Below, in pieces: positions 39,062 to 49,850 of a stretch of DNA of 64,000 bases. The translations under genes and the position numbers were made by a program. Positions within the stretch are counted from its first letter, which is position 1, and each line of letters begins with the position of its first letter. The notes under the pieces are model-generated. The model had not been told where the DNA came from. It saw nothing but the letters and a program-made list of their open reading frames with translations, and made no database searches. Location of the stretch: the NCBI RefSeq assembly GCF_023159225.1, contig NC_063168.1, positions 58,631,398-58,695,397 of the forward strand, given 5' to 3'. The DNA comes from Perognathus longimembris pacificus (lineage: Eukaryota; Chordata; Mammalia; Rodentia; Heteromyidae).

Positions 39062-39378
39062 CGATTTGTGGAACCTGAACCCCACTGTGTTTGCAGTGAT
39101 GCCTTTGGGAACTGTTGAGGTTAGATTAGGGCAGTAGAGTGGATCCCTCATGACTGAATGCCGCTGGCATTATGAGAAAAGAGGTCACACAGGCAGAGAT
39201 ACTCAAGTGCTCTGGCCAGTGAGGCAGCTAAGGGGGCCCCTCACCAGAGTCTTCCTCAGGCTGTTTGGACTTCTAGCTGTGACCTAAATAAACTGCAAAG
39301 GAAGTAAACCTTCTTTCTTGATAAAGACTCCTGCCTTAGGCATTTTGTTATAGGAATAAAAATAGACTAAGATAGCTA
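39062..39378 (+). mobile_element. ERVL-MaLR LTR (MST type)
   Basis: It starts near TTTGTGGAACCTGAACCCC, has GACTTCTAGCTGTGACCTAA, a poly(A) signal region AATAAACTGC and ends with GGCATTTTGTTATAGGAATA..AGACTAAGATAGC. This order fits a MaLR LTR on the + strand, diverged. Confidence 0.6.
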
Positions 39379-39837
39379 TTTAGGACTAAAGTTCTCCTCA
39401 CATTTGCTTGGTGACTTCCTCTCCAAAACATTTTTTTTCTCCCCTCTGAGCATTATCATAAGTGAGAATTAAACACAGTTGGGACTTTATTGCTCTCGCT
39501 CCAGTGTACCATAGAAAATGCCAAGCAAACTCCAGAACCTGTAAAATCATCCTCAGCCTATGGGATAATGTCAGTGGTGTAGTGTGTATTCACACTGTGT
39601 ATTCACAAACACATCTTCAGAGACACACGAGCGTTCCACATACCAATCACTTGTCATTTCCCAAACAGGTCATGTAAATTCTTCTGTTTCCTTTATTCTA
39701 AAAATAGATGTCTGTTGGCTAAGGTTTGAAGACAGGGTAAAAAGAAACAAAAAATGACACCCCAAATCCTCTCACTTAAGGGCCGCCATTTCCACCTCTC
39801 AGCTGATGTATCTTTAACTCTCCTGCCTATGTTTTAG

Positions 39838-40082
39838 AAGTGTATATAGTTGGGGCTGGGAATATGGCCTAGTGGCAAGAGTGCTTGCCTCCTACACATG
39901 AAGCTCTCGGTTCAATTCCCCAGCACCACATATATGGAAAATGGCCAGAAGTGGCGCTGTGGCTCAAGTGGCAGAGTTCTAGCCTTGAGCAAAAAGAAGC
40001 CAGGGACAGTGCTCAGGCCCTGAGTCTACGCCCCAGGACTGGCAAAACAAAACAAAACAAAACAAAATAAGTGTATATAGTT
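39838..40082 (+). mobile_element. IDL-Geo SINE, best copy, perfect target-site duplication
   Basis: The 14-bp perfect duplication AAGTGTATATAGTT lies at 39838-39851 and 40069-40082. The left half is ID/tRNA-Ala-like (GGGGCTGGGAATATGGCCTA with A box, CGGTTCAATTCCCC as B box). The right half (AGAAGTGGCGCTGTGGCTCA, AGCCTTGAGCAAAAAGAAGC, CAGGGACAGTGCTCAGGCCC) is the Geo module. The tail is (AAAAC)n. Confidence 0.96.
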
Positions 40083-40154
40083 ATGTCACATATATATAGG
40101 CCTTAAAATAGTTAAGGTAATATCACAAGCTTTTCTAAGGGCTTTTGGATGGCT

Positions 40155-40562
40155 ACAATAGTGTGACATGTACTATCAATTTATTTAAACATTATTCAAT
40201 GATTGGGCTGTATGTCTGTTTATAATAATACTTTGAAGGCTATCTTTGAGCAAAATCCTTTGCCTGTATTTTGGATTATTTTCATAGGATAGATTCCCAG
40301 AAGTGGAATTATTGACTCAAAAGGTATAAACATTCAAAAGCTCTTGATACATATTGCCAAATTGCTTTCTAGAAGTTAATCCAATTTATACTCTTCACCA
40401 GCTGTGTTCATATGTGCATGTCCTTCCTATTACATCCTGGCCAACCTCAAGTATTATCATAGTTTTTATTTTTAACGAAAGGCATCTCACTGCTGTTTGT
40501 GCATTTCTCTGATAGTGAAATTGAGGTGTTTAACATGTTATCAGAACCTCATGCATGCCAGA
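40155..40562 (-). mobile_element. Old mammalian L1 (L1M) ORF2 fragment
   Basis: On + it reads ATAGATTCCCAGAAGTGGAA, TTATTGACTCAAAAGGTATA, CATATTGCCAAATTGCTTTC, then ATTTCTCTGATAGTGAAATT, the reverse complement of L1M ORF2 near its end. Confidence 0.75.
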
Positions 40563-40576
40563 CAGGTGGCCCACCA

Positions 40577-40973
40577 CACTCCTCCTCCTCCTCCTCCTCC
40601 TCCTCCTCCTCCTCCTCCTCCTCCTCCTCCTCCTCCTCCTCCTCCTCCTCCTCCTCTTCTTTCTTCTTCTTCTTCTTCTTCTTCTTCTTCTTCTTCTTCT
40701 TCTTCTTCTTCTTCTTCTTCTTCTATTCCTCCTCTTATTCTACTCTTCTTTCTCTTCCTCATTATCCTCCTCTTCATCTTTTCTTCCTTCTTTTCTTATT
40801 CATTCTCCTCTTTCCTTCCCTTTACTTTCTTCACTTCTTTCTCTTCTTCCTCCTCTGCATTTCCTGTCTCTTCCTCTTCTTCTTCCTTCTTCTTTCTTTC
40901 TTTCCTTCCTTCCTTCCTTCCTTCCTTCCTTCCTTCCTTCCTTCCTTCCTTCCTTCCTTCCTTCCTTCCTTCT

Positions 40974-41042
<69 letters not shown>

Positions 41043-41300
41043 TTCTCCTCCTCCACCTCCTCCTCCTCCTCCTCCTCCTCCTCCTCCTCCTCCTCTTCTT
41101 CTTTCTCTTCCTCCTCCTCCTCCTCCTTCTTCTTCCATCTTCTCTTCCATTTCCCACTTCTCTTCTTCTTTCTCCTTATCCTTCTCTCCTCCTCCTTCTT
41201 CTTGTACTTGCTTCACTTTCCCTTCCTCAACCATCTCTTGCTTCTCACTTCTCCTTCTCACTTCTCTCCTTTTCCTTCTCCTCCTCTTCCTTCTTTTTGG
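40577..41300. repeat. 720-bp polypyrimidine tract of switching motifs
   Basis: On +, nearly pure pyrimidine. Blocks: (CCT)n 40577-40656, (TTC)n 40657-40725, mixed CT 40726-40900, (TTCC)n to about 40970, (TTTC)n to about 41040, (CCT)n 41045-41096, then mixed. The Leu/Ser/Pro/Phe and Lys/Glu/Gly frames here are artefacts. Confidence 0.97.
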
Positions 41301-41857
41301 ATGCTTAGACAGTGTGCTCCCTGTGAGACTTGTAGGCAATGTGTGGGTCACCATTCATTGATTTAGGGTTCCTGCCCCTGGGGGAATACTTGCACTGATC
41401 CTTCACCTCTCAACAGTGGGGATGTAGATCTTGCCACCCCACCTTTGACTTTCTCCCCCTTGGTGAAGGCTCCTTTCACTTGGGCTTCTGTAGCACACTT
41501 TGCATTGAGCATGGCAGCACTTCTGCCTCAAAGTGTTATTAGGTATTTATATGGCTGACTTCCTTAGAAAATTGCAAGTGACTGTAAAGTGGGGGCAGGG
41601 AGGAGGGGCAGAGAGACCCAGTCTTATGAGTCGACCATAGTGCTTGGTCTAAAGGTGCAGCAATGCCTCCACCTGAGTATTCAGGACTTGAGATGCTGAT
41701 TCTGAGTGTCAGTGGAAGGTTTCATTACACTATAAATCATTACATCCTTTACAGTTAAAAATACAAAGACTCATCATGGTCACATGATCTTATGTTCTGC
41801 TTGTGATTGGTGGAAACTCGTGTGTTTTTTTCCCCCCTCTTTTGTTCTCTATTTTAT
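41301..41857. other. Unique intronic sequence, nothing recognised
   Basis: No named repeat or gene. Confidence 0.4.
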
Positions 41858-41860
41858 TCT

Positions 41861-41988
41861 TTCCTTCCTTCCTTCCTTCCTTCCTTCCTTCCTTCCTTCC
41901 TTCCTTCCTTCCTTCCTTCCTTCCTTCCTTCCTTCCTTCCTTCCTTCCTTCCTTCCTTCCTTCCTTCTTTCTTTCTTTCTTTCTTTGT
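41861..41988. repeat. (TTCC)n/(TTTC)n microsatellite at a SINE tail
   Basis: About 26 TTCC units, then TTTC units and TTTTTTG, leading straight into a minus-strand IDL-Geo. The repeat sits where the A-rich tail would be. Confidence 0.95.
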
Positions 41989-41989
41989 T

Positions 41990-42187
41990 TTTTGTTTGCC
42001 TATCCTGAGGTTTGAACTCAGGTCTTGAGCACTGTCCCTGGCTTCTTTTTGCTCAAGGCTAGCACTCTACCTTTTGAGCCACAGCGCCACTTCTGTCTTT
42101 TCCTATATATGAGGTGTTGAGGAATGGAACCTAGGGCTTCATGTATACGAGGCGAGCACTCTACCACTAGGCCATATTCCAAGCCCC
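41990..42187 (-). mobile_element. IDL-Geo SINE
   Basis: On +: GAGGTTTGAACTCAGGTCTT, TTTTTGCTCAAGGCTAGCAC, GAGGAATGGAACCTAGGGCT, CCACTAGGCCATATTCCAAG. Both halves are complete and moderately diverged. Confidence 0.92.
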
Positions 42188-43399
42188 TTTTTTATTTTTA
42201 TAACATTTTATATAACTCATAAAACAGGGCTTGTATAAAAATTCACACAGGGTTGCTAGAGAGCCTCCAATTTCCAACCAAATGTCCTGGGTTTTTGTTA
42301 TATTCACTTTTCTAAGGACGCACTTACACGGTGACATGCAGATGTGATATTATGTGATATTATCTTTGGTAAAACTATTTGCATTATTTTGTCTCCTTAC
42401 AACATCAACTCTGATACTCACTTTGTGCAGGTTCTGTTCTTAGGAGGATGTCAGAAAAACACCAAGGCTGGACCTACAATGGGCATAGGTTCTTTGCTCT
42501 CGCTCTCTCTCCTGTGCTGTGTCTGTAAGTGGGGTCTGCCAAGTGAAAGGTGTCCCCAGGGGTGTGGAAAGTGGGTGTAGAGTGACAGGAAGTCAGCATA
42601 TCTGCCCTTTATCCACTTCCCTTGACACACAGCGGGGCCAGGAGTGGAGCCCTGTGCATCTCCATGCTCTAGCTGCCCTGGATCTGACAGATTGGATTCC
42701 CAGGACCTCTCTTCCTGGGTTAAGGCACAGAAGTAGCCTTTGTTCAGTCCTTCTTTTTACCACTTCCTCTCTCTTTCCTTCCCTCACCTGGAGACTCCCA
42801 GACTCTCTGGAAGGGTCTCCTCTCGACCCAGGGAGCTTTATACTTACCAGAGATTCGGTTAGATGGACATTTGGTACTCTGATTTCTACTGCCAGCACAA
42901 CCTCAGAACTAATGAGGCGCAACAAAAAACAACTACTCTGTCTTCTCAAGTTCTTTTTTTTAATGGGACTCATAAATTGTAAGGAGGAAAGCACCCTTGG
43001 TGAGTGGTTTAATCAAGGGTCTGAGCATCCTGTCTGTGGCTATGCAATAATTGTTCTGTTGAGTGGAGTAGAACAACCCGAGGCCTCATGGGGAGGTACC
43101 TGGTATCAGGGTAAAGAAGAAAGGGCAGGTGCTTGGGTCTGAAGAGGAAACCCTATCCTGCTGGCACTTATCACATCTCCAACTTATGGGTGTTGGCAAT
43201 TCCTGGCAACCACTGAAACACCCACATGTCCTAATAGGAAGGAAGGAAGAGACCAAGATCAAGTCACTCACATGGATTTTCAACAATGAAGGTCTTCTCT
43301 ATGGGGCTTAACTTGTTAGCCTCTGAGACTGTATAGTTCCTCCCAGATGACCGAGCAGTCACTGTGGGTTAGTATACACAAAGACTTGCCATGCACCTT
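42188..43399. other. Unique intronic sequence; one 207-codon frame of doubtful meaning
   Basis: No named repeat. A + frame at 42519-43142 is 207 codons long but begins at GTG, has no recognisable domain or signal, overlaps a 133-codon minus frame, and lies in GC-moderate intron. I treat it as chance. Confidence 0.4.
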
Positions 43400-43490
43400 C
43401 CTAACCCTTCCTTGTGAACCTTGTAGGAACTTAGCAGGACAGTTATTATTCCCATTTGATGAATCAGAAGACTGGGGATTCAAAGGCCTA
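43400..43490 (-). repeat. MIR SINE fragment
   Basis: On +: GGAACTTAGCAGGACAGTTA, TTATTCCCATTTGATGAATC, GAAGACTGGGGATTCAAAGG, the reverse complement of a MIR core. Confidence 0.55.
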
Positions 43491-43519
43491 CACAGTGTAT
43501 GTTGCTCTTTTGTTGTTTG

Positions 43520-43612
43520 TCTTTTTTTATTGTAAAGGTGATATACAGAGGGTTTACAGTTATATAAGTCAGGTAATGAGTACATTTCTTTTTGAACAGT
43601 GTTATCCATACA
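43520..43612 (-). mobile_element. L1 3' end fragment, older rodent subfamily
   Basis: On +: TTATTGTAAAGGTGATATAC, AGGTAATGAGTACATTTCTT, the same 3' end as at 11340. Short and 5'-truncated. Confidence 0.75.
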
Positions 43613-43617
43613 TGGAT

Positions 43618-43862
43618 TTTTTTTTTTTTTTGCAGGTCCTAGGGCTTGAACTCAGGAGCTGGGTGCTGTTCCTGAGCCTCTTTGTGCTCAAGGCTAGCCC
43701 TCTACCACTTGAGCCACACCACCACTTCCAGCCTTTTTCTGAGTAGTTTATTGGAGATAAGAGTCTCACGTACTTTCTTGGCCAGGCTGGCTTCTTACCA
43801 TGATCCTCAGATCTCAGCCTTCTGAGTAGCTAGGGTTTCAGGTGTGAGCCACTGGTGCCTCG
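43618..43862 (-). mobile_element. B1-Geo-type SINE
   Basis: T run (tail) at 43618-43631, then on + GGGCTTGAACTCAGGAGCTG, CTCAAGGCTAGCCCTCTACC, GAGATAAGAGTCTCACGTAC and GAGTAGCTAGGGTTTCAGGT. Complete dimer. Confidence 0.87.
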
Positions 43863-45792
43863 TTTCCCTACATTACTTTGTAAACAGTAAAACACTACAT
43901 GAGACTGAATGCTTAATGGGGTTCTGCCTGAGGTTTCACAAGCAGCAACTGAAAGTCAAGGCACCAGAAGCTGGGCAGATGATCCCAGGGTGAGATCTTT
44001 TCTTACTCACATTATCATCTTCTAGAAGCAGCACTTGGGAAATGAGAAACAGCATCAATGTTCAGGCTCCACCTGGTCCAATGACATCAATAGGTTTGCA
44101 GGAGAGGCCATTGGCATTGGTGGTATCCTGGGGGCACACAGTGGAATAACACTTCCTAGGAGGGCTGGAGGAATCAGCAGCTGAGCATCTATGCATCCTG
44201 GGTGGGCCCTTCTGAGCTTCCACTGACCTCTGATGGAATGACAGTGTTGACCTCACATCCCATCTCCAAGACTTTGTTCCATCTCTGATCTCCAGATTCT
44301 TGGGATCTGGGCTATTGGTGGCTGTGTTTAGTAGTGGATTTGCCATGGGTAGTGCTGACTTGATGAATGCTGACAGTGTTAATGGCTCTCTTGTGAAGCC
44401 TTCGCTATTCCTACGCACCTTCACTAAGCCATGAACTCTGCAAGCTTGGCTTGTGTTGGCATTTCCTGGCTCCGTCATCTGTCATTTGCATCCTGGACCA
44501 TCTCCTCGGAAGCAGCATTTGTGTGCCCATTTATCCACCACGTGTGCAGGAGAAATTAGTTCAGATTTGCATCGGTGTCAGCTTAGGTTACGTGAATCAC
44601 TGTTCTACACCACAGGTGACTTATTGGGTCCACTCAGTGGGAATGAAACTGTTTTCCCCCATTGTCCATTCCAAGCAGAAAACTGTGCATTCTCCCCCTC
44701 CTTTAGTTGTGTCTTAGAGATTTGATGCTATGAAACCTATATAACTCTATAACTCAAATTTCTTTTTTAAATGAATGTCAAGTTTTAGGGCACTTAATTA
44801 ATTTTTAATTAAGGTGATTTATGTGGCATTAAAAACATTTGTCTCAGCTTTCTGGCCATCTCCCACCTGCTTGCTCTTGCCTAAATGATGACACTCATTA
44901 AGTGGGGGGGGGGGTTGAGTCTGCTCCAGTGAGAAGGAGATTTTGCTCTTAAATTAAAGCACAAAGGAGAAATTACATTGGGAAGCTTTGCATCCATAGG
45001 ATTTTGAGCTGGTAGGGAACCTGGAGTCGAGGGCCTGAGCACAGCTTCTGCTTGCTGGGTAAAAACTTAACATCTCCCAGACTGGATGAACCAGGGGAAA
45101 GGTACACAAGCCCAGAGACATGAAAATGGATGGTGACATGACAGGGACGTAGTCAGATAGTGTTCCCAGGCCAATAGTCACAGATCCCTTACTGACTTTA
45201 ATGGGGGTGTTGTTAGACCTGGGTGTATAAATTAAGCCTGGCAGAGACCAGTCCTACTGATGGCTTCTATGGGCTTCATAAATTGTAGTGTGGACAACTT
45301 CATTATAGAGCTGACATCCTGGATTCCTACTCAAATTGAAAATAGTCAAGAAAAGAACGAAGTACAGATGGCTGCCAGGGGTCTGGGGTAGAAAGGATTT
45401 TTCTAGGAAGAAGAGAGCTGGTTTGAGGCCTAACACTAGGCCTCTGGGACCTATTTTCCTCTTCTGTATCATCTGAAGCTAGCCAGTCTCATTTGCTATG
45501 GGCTATAGCTATTGCATTGTTGGCATGCCCATGGACCCTAATATTAGAGCCATACAGGAGCTTGGTGATCTCGTTCCTTCCTGGGCCCACTGTATGTTTG
45601 GGATGCCAGAGCCAGAATGTTCCATAGGCTTTTGGAATGATACTTAGGCACACCAAAATCTAAGAACCTCTCACAGTGGAGAGATGGATCCTTCTTTTCC
45701 TATAGAAATTCCAAGCCCTCCACCACTACTGAGTGACCTACTCTCTCTCACTGTGCTGAGCTCCTCACTGGGCCAAGATTTTTTTCACATCA
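43863..45792. other. Unique intronic sequence, nothing recognised
   Basis: About 1.9 kb without a named repeat. The frame at 44062-44478 has no domain I know. A run of G lies at 44905-44914. Confidence 0.4.
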
Positions 45793-45856
45793 GATTGCAT
45801 TTCTACGATGACTCCAGCAGGCCCGATTGCATTTCTACGATGACTCCAGCAGGCCC
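45793..45856. repeat. Perfect 32-bp tandem duplication
   Basis: The 32-base unit beginning GATTGCATTTCTACGATGAC at 45793-45824 is repeated exactly at 45825-45856. Confidence 0.98.
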
Positions 45857-45962
45857 AAGGTCTTAGTCTGTTCTGCTTATATTGCTAAGATCTCTAGGCA
45901 TAACATGCTTTTTTCCCTTCTGTAAATCAGGAACACAATCTAACCTACAGGAGCTTTTTTTT

Positions 45963-45975
45963 GGGGGGGGGGGGG
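45963..45975. repeat. Poly-G run (13 G)
   Basis: G homopolymer preceded by a T run. Confidence 0.85.
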
Positions 45976-46381
45976 AGCATGAGTATCACAGGAAATGATG
46001 TGTGCATAAAAAAACACACAGGTTCATAGTCTGCATTGATTTTCAAGGCATCACAAAGAGTTTGGAAGAATTAGCCATAGAATATTGGACAGGAAAGGGT
46101 CCATAAGGGGTTGGAAAGCACAAATCCTGGGGGCAGGCAGAAACTTTGGCAATCTCTTGTATCACCTGCTAGAGGTGAGGCTCTAAAGAGTCAGACCCTG
46201 CCAAAAAATATAATAGAAACAAATCTGAAGGAAATTTCAGCACCCATAGTGGCTATGAAAATCACACTTGCAATAGAAGTCTAGCACTATTTGTCTGTAG
46301 TTGCTGTACCATCAGTTTGCTTTCTGAATTCAGCTTCAGCCTTTGCTGGTTCCTGCAGAAAGTCATCCAAACTGCACAACT

Positions 46382-46402
46382 CCCCCCCCCCCCCCCCCCC
46401 CC
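46382..46402. repeat. Poly-C run (21 C)
   Basis: The longest homopolymer of C in the window; assembly length is doubtful. Confidence 0.92.
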
Positions 46403-46579
46403 ACCGAGCTTTCTAGTGTGCCTTTAGCCCTTTAATTAAACATCGCAACCTGCGGCATCTCACAGGCTTTGTGTAACAGGGCTTGGGTGTCTAGAATCCT
46501 CTCACTTGAACAATTCTTCCTTCCTCAGATGCCATTTCCCAAGTTGCTTGTCCTCCCTGAAGAAAGACACAGGTCTCTC

Positions 46580-46745
46580 TCTGGGGTGTTCTGGAAATGG
46601 CTACATACCTTCTACTGTGCTTGATAGTGCATTCATTGGTGGGAGTTTATTTCTCCCTATGTCCCAAATCCCTTGAGGCAGGGGGTCTGTTTTATTTCCT
46701 GTAGATTGCCTGGCAATTAGCAAGTCCTAATGAATGCACTGGAAA
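46580..46745 (+). repeat. L2 3' region fragment
   Basis: CTCCCTATGTCCCAAATCCC, TTGAGGCAGGGGGTCTGTTT, then GCCTGGCAATTAGCAAGTCC and TAATGAATGCACTGG resemble the L2 3' end. Confidence 0.5.
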
Positions 46746-47084
46746 AAATGCAAAATAGATCACCAGTTTCAAGCAAAAGACTAACAGGAGGTGGAATTCC
46801 TTTGCATTCTGCTGGAAATATCTAAAATTCTTTTAGGTCACACAAAATAAATTCCACCTAACTTCTTCTCCCATGATTCAATTCAGTTGTGGGGGTTGTT
46901 GGAAGACTCTTTTCAGATCATAATTCTGTTATATACTTGGCATTGGGGTGAAAGCCATGGGGGAGGGGAGGGAGAGAGAGAGAAAGAGAGTGTAGCCCAT
47001 GATCTAGTTCTACAAAGTAGTCAGGGGCATCATCTCTGCAGAGGGATACTGAAGGAAGAGAGAACCAGTTATGTAACAGGGCTA

Positions 47085-47086
<2 letters not shown>

Positions 47087-47115
<29 letters not shown>
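47087..47115. repeat. (GT)n microsatellite
   Basis: About 14 GT units with a GTGCACGT-rich extension to about 47155. Confidence 0.9.
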
Positions 47116-47119
<4 letters not shown>

Positions 47120-47341
47120 CACGTACAAGTGCACACATTTGTGCACTTTGTGTGTATTGATCTAGAATCAGAGGAAGGGCTAAAATGGCTTAGAAGGGGC
47201 ATAGAGGTTCAGGAGAGACGGTTACATGAGAGACAAATAGCCAGGAAGGACCTACCAGGTGTGGTTAGGGGGTATAGATTTGAAGTAAGGATCTCAAACA
47301 GCAGACTGAAAATAAAGGGTAGTTCTTTTAAAAAGATGATT

Positions 47342-47580
47342 CTAGCTGGCTCACACCTGTAACCCAAGCTACTCAGGAGGCTGAGATCTGAGGATTGAGG
47401 TTCAAAGCCAGTTCAAGCAGAAAAGTCCATGCAACTCTTACCTTTAAATAATTACAAAAAAAAACTGGAAGTGGAGGTATGGCTCAAGTGATAGAGTACC
47501 AGCCTGATGAAAAATAATACAAACCAAGAGAGGGTATGAGGTCCTGAGTTCAAGCTTTCGTACTGGCACACACAGAAAAA
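47342..47580 (+). mobile_element. B1-Geo-type SINE
   Basis: GCTGGCTCACACCTGTAACC, AGCTACTCAGGAGGCTGAGA, then ATGGCTCAAGTGATAGAGTA and GAGGTCCTGAGTTCAAGC, with an A-rich end. The right half has lost part of its centre. Confidence 0.85.
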
Positions 47581-48589
47581 AGATTAATCTTGAATGATTC
47601 AGGGAAAATTAAGTAGAGAGTAGACAGGGCATTAGATAACAGGCAGCTGAAAATAGGCCATTGGCTACTGTGGCAAGTGGCCAAGCAGATCACACAGTCA
47701 GCTGCGTGGCCCTGGGTCAGCCCTAACAGGCTTAGGGTCACTTAGAGGTGAGAACAAGAGAGACGATAACCAAAAGGCCAGTACCAGAATGAGACCAGGC
47801 CCATGAGTGGATTTGAAAGCTCTCTTGGGGGAAGCTCTTTCTGAATCCTGGTTCCTCCAATGGAACCAAGCCTGTCTCCATAGGAATTCACTTAGAACCA
47901 CGGGTTCCTGGAGGCCCAAAGAGGAAGGCAGAATGTGTTTCGTTTTTCACGGTTGAGCTCTCTGCAGAAATTAAAAATTTTCTTATTTCTCTATAGCCTT
48001 GGAAGCCCCTTTATTTTGTTGCATGGTCTTCCCCCGCCCCAGGTTTCTCTATTCAACATTTATCTTCATTGCTTTTGCTAAAAAGACACATCAATAATTT
48101 TACGTTTAATATTATAAATGACCTCTGTGGACATTTTCCCATTCATCTTCCTGTAGCGGGGTGATCGTTAGCCATTCTGCACCATGGCTCCCCGTAAAAT
48201 ATGTCATTTTCTTTCCCTGTTTGTTCAGTAAACAATAAGTAATTCCAATTGTACCTTAGAGAATTAGTACTAATCACAAACAAATTACAGCCACCACTGA
48301 GCCGCCGTTGGGGCCTGCTTTAGAATTTACAGTGGAAAAGGCAGTTTGGGACAGAGGAGCAAAGGTACTTGGGTTCGTGCTGATTGGAGGAATAAGGACG
48401 GGGCCACCTGACGATGGGTAGTGGCTGCTGGGCACCTTCAGTTAGGGAAGTAGGTGGCTTAGACTCATTGGCTAGATGCAAGGGTATCCAGCCTCCAATG
48501 GTTTCCTCCAGGTAACTGCTTGCTGAAGAGCCAAGATACCTACAGGGTGCCAATATCAGTCAAGTAACAACAACCACACCCTCATCCTT
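47581..48589. other. Unique intronic sequence, nothing recognised
   Basis: About 1 kb without a named repeat. The part at 47950-48310 is AT-rich, includes ATTAAAAATTTTCTTATTTC and TCAATAATTTTACGTTTAAT, and could be another conserved non-coding block; I cannot test this. Confidence 0.35.
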
Positions 48590-48780
48590 TATGGAGTGCT
48601 TATAACACTGAAAGTTTTATAGGCTTTATATTAATTGCTTTATTTAGCTTGCATAGAAACTATATGAAATAATTATTTAATGAGAAGAAAACTGGGGTCT
48701 AAGGACCTCCATGTGATAGGGAGCTGGCAGATCTAGGGTTATTTTCTCTACCTGACTCTGAAACCCATGCTCTTGATCAA
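48590..48780 (-). repeat. MIR SINE
   Basis: On +: TGGAGTGCTTATAACACTGA, ATGAGAAGAAAACTGGGGTC, then GACTCTGAAACCCATGCTCT. The reverse complement of MIR from its 3' end inward. Confidence 0.75.
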
Positions 48781-48901
48781 TACTCTAGACCTACCAGGAG
48801 GGGAAGGCCATTTTAGAAGCACCAGGAATAATCAAGACAGAGGCTGGTGGACCACTAGCAAATGGAGAGTGAATGAGCTTGTGTGCAATGGGCTAGAGAC
48901 A

Positions 48902-49055
48902 AAGCCAGGCACAGTGCAACGATGCATGTCTACAATTCCTGCACTCAGGAGGTGGAAGCAGGAGGATTGAGAATTGGAGGCTGGCCTGGGCCGCAGAGGG
49001 AGATCCTGTCTCATTACATAGCCAAGCAACCAACCAACCAAACCAACAAAAATGC
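48902..49055 (+). mobile_element. B1 monomer, complete
   Basis: AGCCAGGCACAGTGCAACGA, CAATTCCTGCACTCAGGAGG, GGAGGCTGGCCTGGGCCGCA, GATCCTGTCTCATT, followed by an (AACC)-rich tail. A standalone B1 without Geo. Confidence 0.9.
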
Positions 49056-49364
49056 CAGAATGGAGAAAGAGGCCCAGAGAGGCAAACTAGTGGTGTCTGA
49101 GACCTGTAGAGAGAGGCAGGTTGGAGCCTAAGGCTGTCTGGGATTCTCCTTTCTCCAGAAACTAGTCAGAAGGTTTTCAGAGAAATAATGTACAGGTGTA
49201 GGCACTGGGAGTAGCATGGGACCTGAGCGTCAGAGTTTAGTGTGTTTTCATGGGCCAGGCAAAATCCCCATTTTTATCAGAGCCTGTTGGGTTCAAGTGA
49301 GGTAATTATGGAAAGCTATGTGGCACTAGCATATGATGAAGGGCTCACTCGTTCTATTGACCAC

Positions 49365-49640
49365 CTGTTATTCACACATCATCTCGTCTCTCTGCCTTTA
49401 CTGAAATGTTACCTCTTCAGTGAGGCTCTTGCTGGTGACTTGATCTAAACACTCTCTCCTACATGACCCCAAGTCACAGACACCTTACATCTTACTTTTC
49501 TGCTGTCTTGTTTCTCCTGGCTTTGATGTCTTGTCTCCTTAATGGCATTCAAGGGATAGGAGAACTTGGTGTGTTCTGGCTGTGGGATGCCCATTGCCTA
49601 AAACAAGGTTTGGTATACAGTGGTGCTCAGTGAAAGTTTT
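49365..49640 (+). repeat. L2 3' region
   Basis: TTACTGAAATGTTACCTCTT, CAGTGAGGCTCTTGCTGGTG, CTTTTCTGCTGTCTTGTTTC and GTTTGGTATACAGTGGTGCT follow the order of the L2 3' region. Confidence 0.7.
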
Positions 49641-49850
49641 GCGAGGGGGCTGGGAATGTGGCTTAGCCGTGGAGTGCTTGACTCGCATGCATGAAGCCCT
49701 AGGTTCGATTCCTCAGTACCACATCAACAGAAAAAGTCAGAAGTGGCGCAGTGGCTCAAGTGGTAGAGTGCTAGCCTTGAGCAAAAAGAAGCCAGGGACA
49801 GTGCTCAGACCCTGAGTCCCAAGCCCCAGGAATGGCAAAAAGAAAGTTTT
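49632..49850 (+). mobile_element. IDL-Geo SINE with target-site duplication
   Basis: GAAAGTTTT at 49632-49640 and 49842-49850 flank the element. Left half GGGGCTGGGAATGTGGCTTA with B box AGGTTCGATTCCTC; right half AAGTGGCGCAGTGGCTCAAG, AGCCTTGAGCAAAAAGAAGC. It inserted into the end of an L2. Confidence 0.93.

Noticed and set aside
40497..41366. Long open frames of Leu/Ser/Phe/Pro and Lys/Glu/Gly runs, up to 289 codons
   Set aside because: They are translations of pyrimidine simple repeats on both strands. The same applies at 16292-16784, 41784-42028 and the CA/TG repeats.
42519..43142. 207-codon frame on +
   Set aside because: It starts at GTG, has no recognisable domain, signal or repeat structure, and overlaps a minus-strand frame. 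The length is possible by chance in a 64-kb window.
45793..45856. Direct repeat resembling a CRISPR unit
   Set aside because: Only two abutting copies without spacers, in a mammalian intron.
49641..49730. tRNA-like sequence with A and B boxes (also at 39852, and on the minus strand at 38580-38674, 42090-42187, 54815-54898)
   Set aside because: These are the ID/tRNA-Ala-like heads of IDL-Geo SINEs, followed by the Geo half and tail, not tRNA genes.
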